Notes: generated from the letters alone by a model not told the origin. A DNA stretch of 64,000 nt from Ceratopteris richardii (GCA_020310875.1 CM035430.1:100929931-100993930); one strand, 5' to 3'. Positions 1 to 11,060 are shown, numbered from the stretch's first letter. Numbers and translations: made by a program.

Positions 1-92
1 CATATACACACATACACACACATAGAGAGAGACATACTCACACATACACATACATGCATGCATATACATACATAATGCATATGCATATGCGT
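1..92. repeat. CATA/CACATA microsatellite, left block
   Basis: Alternating CACATA, CATA and ATGCAT units with a short GA run. The same sequence type resumes at 2887, so this block and the next look like one microsatellite split by the 93-2886 insertion. Confidence 0.85.
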
Positions 93-2886
93 TGTCGGCG
101 CGAAAGTCACGGTCGGTGGATCAGGGCGACCGCCAAAAATACGGCGCACGCCGGGTGCTTGGAGCAATCTCAGGTACGATGAAGATTCAAAAAGCCAATC
201 AAACTCAACAAATGTAATTAGTTCAAAATCAAAGTTTTGAATTTCCCAAAGAAGGCACTAAAGTTCAAGGAAAATTAATTAACTCGTAGATTGAAGCTCT
301 TCTATTTTTGAGATCCAACAAAGTATTAGCATCGACGACTCGGCATTTGCGTGATAAATTAAATATCATGAACCTATAATCATATGAACATTGTGCACCT
401 CACACTGACATTATGCTAGAAACTCTTAAAGTTTGAGGATAGGCCGTATTCATTCAATGTGCTTTTGGATTCTTTGAGTGTCTTTTTGCTTCAATGGAAA
501 GCATCGCGAGAATTTTCTTCAGTAAATGCAATTGTGCGAGATTAAGTAGTAGAAACTTTTCATATCTTTTGACATATACTTTGAATAGATGGGAACATGT
601 TGTTGTGATTGTTTTCAAATCCGAAAGGTTGTAACAGATAAGTTTTACACTTTTGCTCAACAACTTTACTATTCACTGATCATAGGAAAACTATGCACCA
701 TGAGCAAGTTTGTTTCGATGCAATGTTCTTTCAATGAAGTATGGCATTATTGTCAAACATAGTTGCTTAATAACTCATAGCAAAGAAGTGTGAACGAGCA
801 TTCTAAGGTAAGATGGTAAGATCGAAACAATTGATTCATTTGTAGTGGGGAAAATATGCCATCTATGTCGAATAAAGGTATAAAAAACAAAATCCAATAG
901 ATTCTTATGGAAAAAGAAAATCAGACAAATTACATAAATAATGAACCGAAGTATCTTTCAGAAGTTTCCAAAACTGTGCAGTTCATATAGTGCAATTTTC
1001 TAGGCAAACATAATATCAACTTTAGCGTTCCTGAATCCTGGAATGCGTTAGTATTGAAAGATCAGTAGAACATATGGATAATCAATATACTTAACGTGCA
1101 TATAATTTTTACACTAACAATCATTCACGAAAAGCTAGTCGTTGATTTATTCACCTTACTTATCGCAAATGATAGCCAGTTTAAGATTGGTGCACAATCA
1201 GAACAAAGTATTACTGATCAGAATCGGAATGTAGAAGCACACAAAATGTTCATCGATCAAAGTTGAAAGCTCACAATCGTACTGAACAAAGAAATTGATG
1301 TAAAGTCAAACAGTAAAGATTTTTGTTTCCTTACATATAAATAAACAATGTTCCACAGTTCACGAACGAGTTAGATGCACACATATCAGTGTTTGACTCT
1401 GCGTTTAGCATGCTTCATAACTAGATCTATCGCGGAATGTTCGTCCAGGAGAGCATGTCGATCACTCAGCACCATCATCTAAAGATGCATAGAAGATTCA
1501 GTTTAAAAAACAAACTGTCCAAATCTTTCTCATAAACATGTTTCGGCTCATCTGCGTTAAGACCAATTGCAGTGTCATAGAGTATAGATATGAGAAATTT
1601 CATCACAGAGTTCAGGCTGTTATTGCTGGAACGCTAAGAGCAAAATATAGAACAGATAACTTATAATCGACATCATTATTAAATAGCTTGCTATCTAGTC
1701 ACGTAGAAGAACGCAGCAAAACATCAAAGACAAAAATTACTCAGAACACCATGGAATTTGAGAAAAAAGAACGCCGCCTCCGTACTTCAAGACTTCATGG
1801 ATGATAGGGTGCACATCAAAGTGCAATATCTTTCCCAATCTCATCTGCGTGACATAGCACAACACTCCCATCTCTTTGATACTTTTTCAGCCCAACTGAT
1901 CGGTTGTATTGCCAGCCATCAGAATAAAGTCTTTTACATGCGTTGTCATCCTTAGATCATTGCTCCATTCTACGTCAGAGTTACAGTAGATCCATCCTCC
2001 CTGTCGAAACCTTGAAATCCCATCGCGGTCCTTGCCTCCAAATCTGACAAGCTTAAAATGACAACCCCCTCTCTCCCTGCATGCGCACTCTGAGGGATTG
2101 ATAAACTCCTCTCTGACTGGGCCTACTTCTCTAAAGCTCTCCTCCTTACAATTATGCACGTCAGAATATTATCGCTTTTTCTATCAGAGATGCCACGCCT
2201 ATATGTTTTAACTCTTCTACTGTTCAGCTTAAGTATGGTAGCAGCATGCTATTGACGTCCCTTCCTCCCTCCATCTCTACCGTTGTCAGAAGCTGTCGGA
2301 ACCGCTCCTCAGAGATCTTTGTGGCGCAGCAGCCTCCCCTCAATCTGCCCAACCTCTGCATATGCGCAGATTAGCTCCGAGACATCCTCCCCTCAATCTG
2401 CCCAACCTTTTTTATCTCCTAGATGATAAGCATTCTCCCTCTGCGGCCGCCCTCTTTCCTCTCCACGGGTGCCCCCTTTTCTGCATGCACCCATGCATGA
2501 AGGACACCTCTGCCTATTTTTGTGCATGCATCTCCACTTTCCATCTTTTCATTCTCAAATTCCTCTAGTAGTTCAAAAATGATGCTTCTACCACAAATCT
2601 AAACATCTATATAGAAAGTGCTAAATATACATTAAACATTACAAAAGCTCCTTGTCGTTGGAAGTTTCCTCTTCGGTTGAAATGCCTTGTTTTTTTTTTT
2701 AATATTACTTTTACTCCTCCCTTCGAGTTGTCATGAACAAAACATAGACACATTTTTATCATGAAACTGATATAAGACATAAGCGGCGAATCCATAAGTC
2801 GTATTATTGCTTGAAAAGAAATCTCCAAAGATTTCATGGTTTGCATTGATGGCATATCCAATTAGGGAGAGAGGATCTCTCCGACA
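93..2886. mobile_element. Unclassified 2.8-kb insertion with LTR-like or TIR-like ends
   Basis: The segment begins TGTCGGCGCGA and ends TCTCTCCGACA, so its ends are inverted repeats matching at 9 of 11 bases. It is flanked by GCGT on both sides (89-92 and 2887-2890), and both flanks are CATA microsatellite. The TG...CA ends and short duplication would fit a long solo LTR; a DNA transposon with short TIRs is the alternative. I recognise no protein in it on either strand. The short open frames (454-663 minus, 1758-1955 plus, 1887-2159 minus, 2362-2568 plus) resemble no family I know and are probably chance. The left end is unusually CpG-rich for this window. The boundaries rest on a 4-bp duplication, so confidence is moderate. 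Confidence 0.5.
2333..2407. repeat. 22-bp direct repeat pair
   Basis: Two perfect copies of a 22-bp pyrimidine-rich unit (CCTCCCCTCAATCTGCCC followed by AACC) at 2333-2354 and 2386-2407, 53 bp apart, inside the unclassified insertion. Function unknown. Confidence 0.8.
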
Positions 2887-3250
2887 GCGTACATACATAC
2901 ATACATGCATACATACAAATACATAATGCATACACACACATATGCATACATTATGCATACACACACATATGCATACATACATGCATACACATACACACAT
3001 AGACACATACACACACATAGACACGTACACACACACAAACACATACACACTCATAGATGCACACACATACACATAGACACACACACATACACACACACAC
3101 ATACACACATAGACACATACACACATCATGATGGATACACACACATACACATGCATACACACATACACACACATACGCGCACATGCATACACACACACAT
3201 GCATACATACACATACTTAATGCATACACACATACATATGTACACGTATA
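2887..3250. repeat. CATA/CACATA microsatellite
   Basis: About 360 bp of CACATA, CATA, ATGCATA and CACACA units. The many long reading frames on both strands here are only translations of the simple repeat (His/Thr/Tyr or Cys/Val/Met) and should not be treated as genes. A pyrimidine-rich tract ending in TTAG follows at about 3262-3286 and could be the acceptor of an intron leading to the exon at 9944. Confidence 0.9.
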
Positions 3251-3294
3251 TATATTGATTTCTAACCATTTTGTTTTATATGTTAGGTATTATG

Positions 3295-4435
3295 TGATGG
3301 AGAGTGTTAATCTCCAAAAGAATAACCTACTCTTGTGATTAGAGCACCTCTATACCAAGAATAAGTCAAAACCTTCACAACACAAAAGTCTGCTGCACAA
3401 TTTCTTCAAATTAATCCGACAAACATGTAAAGTTTTTTATGAAACTTTGTATGGAGTGTCGCCTAGAGATTGCGCACCTCCTTCAAGTTAAAGTTCTTCA
3501 AAAGGTTTAGTATAACTTGAGAAATCACCTTCACAAGTTACCTATGTCTGAAACTGTCATTCTGAACAGTCGACTTCTACACCTGCAATTTCTAAGACTT
3601 GGTTCTCCTTGAATAGAACCCGTTTAAGCAAATGCTTCTGATTACGAGTAGCTTATCTTCTAACTTAAAGATTAAGCCCTCACTCATGCAAAACTTTAAA
3701 GTATGCACTGAGAAATGATCAAAACATTGACCACTTGAAATGCGCCTGTTTCAGTAAACTTTGAACACTCAACACATATGAATGTTCCTACTGACAATTC
3801 TCGGTTTTTGTTTACAATTAAACTCTGAAACTTAAGCTATAGATTGATTAACTATAGACTTAGATATCCTCAAAAGGATTTCACAAATCATCTATCACAG
3901 ATGAAGAACACACAGAAATTTCGGCGCAGTATTTCTTCGATTATTCAGAAAGTTACAGTTGAGTGATGAGAGGAAAACTCAACTAACTTTTCATATGTCT
4001 CATGACATCTAACTTCTCATTCTCTCATTCTATGTCTCTCTCTCTCGTATATGCCTCTCATTCTATTATCTACGCCTCTCATTCTATTATCTACGCCTCT
4101 CATATCTGCCCCGACACTTTCTCAGGTATTTATAGATAAATTTGTACAAGCTTACGACGCTGACTATACTACTGTACATATGTGTACAACTTTTTCCGGT
4201 TCTTCTTCCAAGCTTCAAAATTTGTTCTTTTCTTCCTCCTTTCATCTTTCAACTCTTCATGAACTGAAAACTATAAAAATGATCATTTCCGGTAACATTC
4301 CGGTGACTTTACTGTGACCTTCCGGTACTGTTCCGGTACTATTCCGATGACCTTCCGGTGACCTTTTTAAGGAAATTTTTGCTGAATTTTCTGCGGACTT
4401 AAAGACCTTCAATTGTTGATTGTCTTGCACCAACA
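3295..4435 (-). repeat. A1 3' LTR (1141 bp)
   Basis: Ends TGATGG...CCAACA on the plus strand, that is TGTTGG...CCATCA in element orientation. A TATAAATA box lies on the minus strand at 4127-4134. Upstream of it in element orientation (plus 4284-4370) is a cluster of TTCCGGT-type motifs. This copy has one more 21-bp CTCATTCTATTATCTACGCCT unit (about 4054-4100) and 11 more bp in the TTCCGGT cluster than the 5' LTR. Confidence 0.95.
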
Positions 4436-4447
4436 GCTCCCCCTCAA
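4436..4447 (-). other. A1 polypurine tract
   Basis: GAGGGGGAGC on the minus strand directly abuts the 3' LTR. It is the expected plus-strand primer for reverse transcription. The gag-pol stop codon (4444-4446) overlaps its upstream edge. Confidence 0.9.
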
Positions 4448-7400
4448 TCATCAATTGAGGTTTTCTCAGTCTTCTTTATTCCTGCCATATCTTTAAACCT
4501 TTGTAACTTAGGTCCATCCAAACTTTTTGTAAGCATATCAGCTATCTGATCTTTCGTTGAAGTATGGATTACTTCAATCTCTTTATCCATCACCTTCTCT
4601 CTTAGAAAGTGATACTGAATCTCAATGTGTTTAGTCCTGGCATGAAAAACAGGATTAGCAGCTAAATATAATGAACTCATATTATCTCCAAATATAATCG
4701 GTGTCCTCTGTATAGTGTCAAAATTCTTCATTAAAGTCTTTAGCCAAATCACTTCCTTTGCGGCTTCAACCATGCCTTTGTACTCAGCTTCGGTAGAAGA
4801 CAAAGCAACTGTATGTTGCTTCTTGGAACACCATGAGATTAGCTTATCTCCCACATAACACATGTATCCATAGGTTGACCTTCTATCATCTGGATTACCT
4901 GCCCAATCTGCATCACTGTATATTTTGATATTTGTATCTGATGTAAAACCATAATACAAACCTTCTTTGAGTGTACCCTTAATGTACCTCAACACCCTTT
5001 GTCCTGCAATCCAATGTTCTTTCCTTGGACAGTGCATGAATTGAGACAATACTCCTACTGCATATGATAAATCAGGTCTGGTTAAAGTAGCATAGATAAG
5101 ACTACCAACCAAACTCTGATATTGTCTCACATCCTTGAATTCTTCACCTCCAAACTTACTCAATTTGTGATTCACCTCCATTGGAGTAGGTGCTATCCGG
5201 CAATCATTCATTTTAAACTTGATTAACAAGTTCTTCAAATATCTTTCTTGGGTCACGAATACTCCATGCTGAGTATATGTGATCTCCATACCCAAGAAAT
5301 ATGACAAGTCTCCCAAGTCACTTATCTTGAACTCCTTTTCCATTTGCTTCTTGAGTCTTTGTATACCTGACTCATCTGTTCCTGTAAGGATTATATCATC
5401 AACATATATGCACATGTATATGAAACCATTATCACTTGCTTTTATAAGCAGACTACTATCTGCTTCAGACACCTGAAAACCAAGTTCTTTCAAGAACTTT
5501 ACAAGTCTATAATTCCACGCTCTTGGCGCTTGCTTCAAGCCATACAAAGCTCTCTTGAGCTTGCACACATGATTTGGATATCTTTTATCTCTGAACCCTT
5601 GAGGTTGCTCCACGAACACATCATCTGAAATATATCCATTCAGAAAAGCATTTTTCACATCTAACTGACATAACTTCCAACCTTTACTCGCAGCAACAGC
5701 TATAAGTGTTCTGATGGTTGTCATCTTTGCCACTGGACTATAAGTCTCATCATAATCAACTCCATAAGTCTGAGCAAACCCTTTGACAACAAGTCTAGCT
5801 TTGTATCTAGACACACTTCCATCTGCAAATCTTTTGGTCTTGTAGACCCACTTGCATCCAATAATCTTCTGGCTATTTGGTTTAGGAACTAAATCCCATG
5901 TTTGATTTTCCACCAATGCATCATGTTCTTCTTGCATAGCTTTTTCCCATTTTTCCTTACCTTTTGCCTCTTCGTATGTAGAAGGGTCTTCATCTGCTTT
6001 CACTATGTAAGCATAATCTTTCATAGCTAAAAATGAAGTATCATAACTGTACCTTGTAGGTTGCCATCTATTTCTTGATGACCTTCTGAGTTCTCCAGTC
6101 CTTGAGGATTCTGGTTCTTCACACTCAGGATCAAATCTTGGCCTTTCTTCAACTTCTTCCTGCACTTCAAAATTTTCTTCTTCATCAATTATTTGAATCT
6201 TTGATTTACCTTTCTTTTGACTCACTTCTTCTTCATCACCTGTATTGTTATTAACTGTTCCTGCATACCAAGAACTTTGCTCATCAAACGTAACATCTTT
6301 TGACACCAGAAAATGTTTTGTGGATGGATTCCACAACCTGTATCCCATCTGTCTGTCATCATAACCAATGAAAACATATTTTTCAGCTTTAGGTTCCAAT
6401 TTATGTCTTAATTGTGATGGCACATATGCATATGCCACATATCCAAATACTCTGCAATGATCCAGGGTAGGTCTTTTACCCCACCAAGCTTCATATGGTG
6501 TCATACCCTGCAGGGCTTTGCATGGTAACCTATTGACCAAATAAGTAGCTGTATTTACAGCTTCAGCCCACAAATAATTAGGGCAATTTTTCTCATTCAT
6601 CATGGACCTTGCAAACTCAACAAGAGTCCTATTCCTTCTTTCTGCTACACCATTTTGTTGAGGAGAGTACCTGCAAGTAACTTCTCTTTTTATACCTGCA
6701 TTCCATAAGTAGTCACTGAATTCGTTGGAGAAATACTCTCCCCCTCCATCTGATCTTAGTCTCTTCAATTTATGACCTGTAGTTCTTTCTGCATACGCAT
6801 GATAATGTCTGAATGTATTGAATACTTCTGACTTATCCTTGATCACATAGATAGTGATCCATCTAGTAGCATCATCAACATAAATCACATAATATCTTGA
6901 TCCATTTATATTGAAATCCTTTGATGGTCCCCACACATCTGTGTGTACCAACTCAAGCTTCTCTGAGTACATAAAACCATGCTTGGAATACGAATTCTTA
7001 TGAGCTTTACCTAATTGACATGCCTCACATTTGTATGTCATATGTTGACCTGCAACATTAGGCAATCCAAGCACTGAACCATTGTTAACCATATCTTTAA
7101 TACCTCTTTCATTGAAATGTCCAAGCCTCTTGTGCCAAAGATCTAACTCAGAAATTTTATGTCCTTCATATGTAAACATGGCCTGACCAATGTTGCCTTG
7201 AATCTTCAGTGTAAACAGTCTTCCTTCTTTCTTTCCTGAAACAATCTGTTTATACCCTTGACTGGGATCTTCCACGTATACTCCTTCATTAGTGAATCTT
7301 ACTTCATATCCCTTTTCAACAATTTGTCCTACACTTATCAAATTCTTAGGAATTGTAGGAACATACAGAACCTTACCCAATAAGGTACTACCGTCTTTGG

Positions 7401-8610
7401 CTTTCACTGATCCAATCGACTCCACTTTATGCTTTGTGTTGTCACATGTTTGAACAACATGATTAGAAACTTTATTCTCCAAATCAGTCATCAATGATAT
7501 GTTTCCACTCAGGTGATTGCTACATCCTGAGTCAATGTAGAAGACTCTTTGATCTTCACTCTGCCTTTCACAAGTAGCATTCAATATCAATGTTGAATCC
7601 TCCTTCTGGTCTGAAGCGTAATTGTAGTAGGTATTATTATATTGTTGACTTTGGAATCCTCTACCTGCATTTCTTCCAAAGTAACTCCTACCACCTCTGC
7701 CTCTGAAATTTCCTCTTTGATTTCTGCCACCTCTTCCTCTTGCATTGTAACTTTGACTATATCCATTATTACTTTGAGTATTGTGCCAACAATCATTAGC
7801 TAAATGATTTGTCTTACCACAAATCCAGCAAGCTTTGCCTCCATCTTTGTTGTTTCTGCCTCTTCCTCTACCTTTGCCACCTCCTCTTCCTCTTAGGAAG
7901 TTGGCTTGGCTAGTTGTTCCTTCATCTTCATTTGCTTGTTGCTTTCCTTTGCTATTCTTCTTTTTATCTTTTGAGTACATTGCATGACCTGCACTCTTGT
8001 CACCATCTCCTTTAACATCATTCTCAAATGTTAGCATATGACCTAGCAACTGATTTAAATCTGGAGTGAAATGATCAAGTGATAACTCTGTAGACAAAAT
8101 AAACGGCTTCCATTTGTCATCACCTCTTAAGCCTGTAAGAATTTGCCTTACCAATTTATCCTCCTCAATGTCTTCATCAACAGCTCCTAATGCATCTGCA
8201 ATGTCTTTCATCCTTGTCACATAGTCTGAAATGGACTGAGACGCCTTCTTCTTGAAGGTTGTAAACTCTGCCCATAAGGATGCCTTCCTTGACTTAGTAG
8301 TATTCTGGAAATGCTCCTCCAAAGCATTCCAAATGTCAGTTGCACTTTCAAGACCTCGAATATGAGGTAACAAGTAATCATTTACTGCCATATAGATAAT
8401 GCTTCTAGCTTGAGCATCTTTCTTCATCCAGTTTTTCAAATCTGCTAACTCTTCCCTAGTCGGAACACTAGGATCTCTGAACTGTGGCTTTTCTTCTTCT
8501 CCTGTGATATAAGCTATCAAATCTTTGCTCATAAGATGAGCTTCCATCCTCATTGACCACGCAGGATAGTTTTCCCTATCCAGTTTCTCTATCTGTAGAG
8601 AATCTCCCAT
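4444..8610 (-). CDS. Ty1/copia Gag-Pol polyprotein (A1)
   Basis: A single 1388-residue frame encoding all copia functions in the order Gag, protease, integrase, reverse transcriptase, RNase H. Visible motifs: Gag N-terminus of the LDRENYPAWSMRME type (residues 9-22); CCHC zinc knuckle CWICGKTNHLANDC (261-274) flanked on both sides by Arg-Gly-rich sequence; protease FYIDSG with Asp360; integrase HHCC (His493, His498, Cys528, Cys531) and DD35E (Asp558, Asp621, Glu657); RT motif [10 protein letters not shown] with Asp984 and YVDD at 1069-1072; RNase H Asp1233, Glu1274, Asp1309, Asp1358. The ATG at 8610 is chosen because it begins the conserved Gag N-terminus and follows a 209-bp leader after the PBS. 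The product would act in cytoplasmic particles and, as integrase, in the nucleus. Length is normal for the superfamily. No internal stop or frameshift. Confidence 0.96.
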   Translation of the reverse strand: MGDSLQIEKLDRENYPAWSMRMEAHLMSKDLIAYITGEEEKPQFRDPSVPTREELADLKNWMKKDAQARSIIYMAVNDYLLPHIRGLESATDIWNALEEHFQNTTKSRKASLWAEFTTFKKKASQSISDYVTRMKDIADALGAVDEDIEEDKLVRQILTGLRGDDKWKPFILSTELSLDHFTPDLNQLLGHMLTFENDVKGDGDKSAGHAMYSKDKKKNSKGKQQANEDEGTTSQANFLRGRGGGKGRGRGRNNKDGGKACWICGKTNHLANDCWHNTQSNNGYSQSYNARGRGGRNQRGNFRGRGGRSYFGRNAGRGFQSQQYNNTYYNYASDQKEDSTLILNATCERQSEDQRVFYIDSGCSNHLSGNISLMTDLENKVSNHVVQTCDNTKHKVESIGSVKAKDGSTLLGKVLYVPTIPKNLISVGQIVEKGYEVRFTNEGVYVEDPSQGYKQIVSGKKEGRLFTLKIQGNIGQAMFTYEGHKISELDLWHKRLGHFNERGIKDMVNNGSVLGLPNVAGQHMTYKCEACQLGKAHKNSYSKHGFMYSEKLELVHTDVWGPSKDFNINGSRYYVIYVDDATRWITIYVIKDKSEVFNTFRHYHAYAERTTGHKLKRLRSDGGGEYFSNEFSDYLWNAGIKREVTCRYSPQQNGVAERRNRTLVEFARSMMNEKNCPNYLWAEAVNTATYLVNRLPCKALQGMTPYEAWWGKRPTLDHCRVFGYVAYAYVPSQLRHKLEPKAEKYVFIGYDDRQMGYRLWNPSTKHFLVSKDVTFDEQSSWYAGTVNNNTGDEEEVSQKKGKSKIQIIDEEENFEVQEEVEERPRFDPECEEPESSRTGELRRSSRNRWQPTRYSYDTSFLAMKDYAYIVKADEDPSTYEEAKGKEKWEKAMQEEHDALVENQTWDLVPKPNSQKIIGCKWVYKTKRFADGSVSRYKARLVVKGFAQTYGVDYDETYSPVAKMTTIRTLIAVAASKGWKLCQLDVKNAFLNGYISDDVFVEQPQGFRDKRYPNHVCKLKRALYGLKQAPRAWNYRLVKFLKELGFQVSEADSSLLIKASDNGFIYMCIYVDDIILTGTDESGIQRLKKQMEKEFKISDLGDLSYFLGMEITYTQHGVFVTQERYLKNLLIKFKMNDCRIAPTPMEVNHKLSKFGGEEFKDVRQYQSLVGSLIYATLTRPDLSYAVGVLSQFMHCPRKEHWIAGQRVLRYIKGTLKEGLYYGFTSDTNIKIYSDADWAGNPDDRRSTYGYMCYVGDKLISWCSKKQHTVALSSTEAEYKGMVEAAKEVIWLKTLMKNFDTIQRTPIIFGDNMSSLYLAANPVFHARTKHIEIQYHFLREKVMDKEIEVIHTSTKDQIADMLTKSLDGPKLQRFKDMAGIKKTEKTSIDD

Positions 8611-8819
8611 CTTGTGTCTTCCTGTGTATTGAAATCTTCAACCTTTATGAATAATATATGTACCTTTGCTTCAAATTAGACTTCGTTTGTCTTTCTTGAT
8701 ATCGTATGATCTCTTCCTCAGGTTTTGCCTCCAAGCTTTCACCGTTTAGTTCTTCAGTTGTTGAATTCTTTGTAACCGCAGCAATCGGAATCCTCCTTTC
8801 TTTGATTTTGATGTCTCCT

Positions 8820-8831
8820 GCTCTGATACCA
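8820..8831 (-). other. A1 primer-binding site (tRNA-iMet)
   Basis: Reads TGGTATCAGAGC on the minus strand, one base after the 5' LTR. This is the standard copia PBS complementary to the 3' end of plant initiator methionine tRNA. Confidence 0.95.
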
Positions 8832-8832
8832 C

Positions 8833-9941
8833 TGATGGAGAGTGTTAATCTCCAAAAGAATAACCTACTCTTGTGATTAGAGCACCTCTATACCAAGAAT
8901 AAGTCAAAACCTTCACAACACAAAAGTCTGCTGCACAATTTCTTCAAATTAATCCGACAAACATGTAAAGTTTTTTATGAAACTTTGTATGGAGTGTCGC
9001 CTAGAGATTGCGCACCTCCTTCAAGTTAAAGTTCTTCAAAAGGTTTAGTATAACTTGAGAAATCACCTTCACAAGTTACCTATGTCTGAAACTGTCATTC
9101 TGAACAGTCGACTTCTACACCTGCAATTTCTAAGACTTGGTTCTCCTTGAATAGAACCCGTTTAAGCAAATGCTTCTGATTACGAGTAGCTTATCTTCTA
9201 ACTTAAAGATTAAGCCCTCACTCATGCAAAACTTTAAAGTATGCACTGAGAAATGATCAAAACATTGACCACTTGAAATGCGCCTGTTTCAGTAAACTTT
9301 GAACACTCAACACATATGAATGTTCCTACTGACAATTCTCGGTTTCTGTTTACAATTAAACTCTGAAACTTAAGCTATAGATTGATTAACTATAGACTTA
9401 GATATCCTCAAAAGGATTTCACAAATCATCTATCACAGATGAAGAACACACAGAAATTTCGGCGCAGTATTTCTTCGATTACTCAGAAAGTTACAGTTGA
9501 GTGATGAGAGGAAAACTCAACTAACTTTTCATATGTCTCATGACATCTAACTTCTCATTCTCTCATTCTATGTCTCTCTCTCTCGTATATGCCTCTCATT
9601 CTATTATCTACGCCTCTCATATCTGCCCCGACACTTTCTCAGGTATTTATAGATAAATTTGTACAAGCTTACGACGCTGACTATACTACTGTACATATGT
9701 GTACAACTTTTTCCGGTTCTTCTTCCAAGCTTCAAAATTTGTTCTTTTCTTCCTCCTTTCATCTTTCAACTCTTCATGAACTGAAAACTATAAAAATGAT
9801 CATTTCCGGTAACATTCCGGTGACTTTACTGTGACCTTCCGGTACTGTTCCGGTGACCTTCCGGTGACCTTTTTAAGGAAATTTTTGCTGAAGTTTCTGC
9901 GGACTTAAAGACCTTCAATTGTTGATTGTCTTGCACCAACA
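8833..9941 (-). repeat. A1 5' LTR (1109 bp)
   Basis: Same ends as the 3' LTR. The promoter TATA box (TATAAATA, minus strand) is at 9644-9651. Five TTCCGGT-type motifs lie at about 9805-9870, against six in the other LTR. Confidence 0.95.
9644..9651 (-). promoter_or_regulatory. Putative A1 promoter TATA box
   Basis: TATAAATA on the minus strand inside the 5' LTR, the copy positioned to drive transcription of the element. No transcription start can be proven from sequence. Confidence 0.55.
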
Positions 9942-9943
9942 TT

Positions 9944-10628
9944 ATGGATCCTAGTAGAGAGAGAAAGGTGAAACTCACTCTCATAAAAAGTCTTATGAGA
10001 GCAAGAGTTCCGTTTGATACTCTAGGGACCATCATGTGTGATTACTCAGAGATGTCTGATGAGGAGCTGGACTATACGATCCAGATGCTTACCTAGTGAT
10101 CAGAGGAGGGCTCTTCTATGGCTCCACATGCAGGAAGAGAGCTATCTACTCATAGGTATGTTTTTTTTTCATAAACTTTTTTAATGATATTATAACACAT
10201 ATTTTTATTTATTTTTATCTATATATTTTCAGGACACCTATACCACCTCCAAATCATGATAGTAGAGAAGAGTTGCCTATGAGGACATGCATAGGCACCT
10301 TAGGACTAGAGTGCGATATAGAGCCATAGGGGAACATTGTGTACATAGGGAATGGATTGGAGTTCAAGAGAAGAATGCGGGCACTATGGGACTCTTACCT
10401 GCACCTTGTCCACTTACCATGGAAGTAAGTAAAAATTTTACATATAAATTGAAATAAATATCTTATGTTTTATTTACATTATTTTTTTTATTTTTGTAGT
10501 GAGCATGATGAGAGGGATAAAAAATATGTACTTAGTTCACTTGAGATAGATTTTAGGACAGGATGGTCGCTTAAGTGGTGTCTAAAAGAGATGTGGACAC
10601 TTATGGCTCATCCTCGTGATAATGCATG
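9944..10628 (+). pseudogene. Decayed spliced gene, three exons, possibly transposase-derived
   Basis: Three exons with canonical introns. Exon 1, 9944-10155, starts at ATG within the A1 target duplication and begins MDPSRERKVKLTLIKSLM. Intron 1 is 10156-10232 (GTATG...TTTTCAG); exon 2 10233-10424; intron 2 10425-10499 (GTAAGT...TTGTAG); exon 3 from 10500, with a possible donor GTATGC at 10629. Splicing keeps frame: exon 2 ends LVHLPW and exon 3 continues NEHDERDKKYVLSSLEIDF. The frame is broken by TAG TGA in exon 1 and TAG after IEP in exon 2, all explainable by C-to-T change of CAG and CGA. The exon 2-3 peptide is rich in Trp and charged residues and vaguely recalls plant En/Spm-like transposase C-termini, but I cannot assign it. 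The original gene may extend upstream, because TATGTTAG before the A1 insertion could be an acceptor. Confidence 0.55.
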
Positions 10629-11060
10629 GTATGCACTGCTTTTATGTATATATATGTGGATATGAGTATGTGTGTTTATGCATGTATGTATGTATATTAG
10701 AGAGAGAGAGAGAAAAGAGTGAGACTAGAGGTACAAATACACACATACACACACATATACATCATACATGCACATTTACACACATATACACATACATGCA
10801 CATTTATACATACACACACATACATGCACATTTTTACACACACATACACATGCATGCAGTTACACAAATATAATGAATACACATAGACACATACACATAC
10901 TCACATACACATACACATGCATAATCATATGTACACACACATAGACTCATATAATCATATTTACATGCATATATACATATACACATGCATATATACACAC
11001 ACACACAACACATGCATATGCACATATAGATACACATACATACACATACGCATAAATAAA
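10629..11060. repeat. CATA/CACATA microsatellite with GA run
   Basis: Begins with the possible third intron of the decayed gene, then a GA tract (about 10697-10715), then roughly 330 bp of CACATA/CATA units and an AAAT run. Reading frames here are simple-repeat translations. Confidence 0.85.

Larger units (their letters stand above)
3295..9941 (-). mobile_element. Intact Ty1/copia retrotransposon A1
   Basis: A complete element: 3' LTR 3295-4435, PPT, one gag-pol frame, PBS and 5' LTR 8833-9941. A perfect target duplication TTATG lies at 3290-3294 and 9942-9946. Across about 1.1 kb the LTRs differ by only three substitutions that I can see plus two indels in short tandem repeats (21 and 11 bp), so the insertion is recent. 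The coding frame is uninterrupted and all catalytic motifs are present, so it could be autonomous. It sits at what looks like the first ATG of a decayed spliced gene. Related but broken copies are A2 (43339-49654) and A3 (to 51687). Confidence 0.96.

Noticed and set aside
2731..3258. Long open frames on both strands in 2.7-3.3 kb (also 10.6-11.5 kb and 18.0-18.3 kb)
   Set aside because: They are translations of CATA/CACATA/AT microsatellites (Cys/Val/Met, His/Thr or Tyr/Ile repeats), not genes.
2905..3258. CRISPR-like repetition
   Set aside because: Short-period microsatellite without spacers, in a plant genome context.
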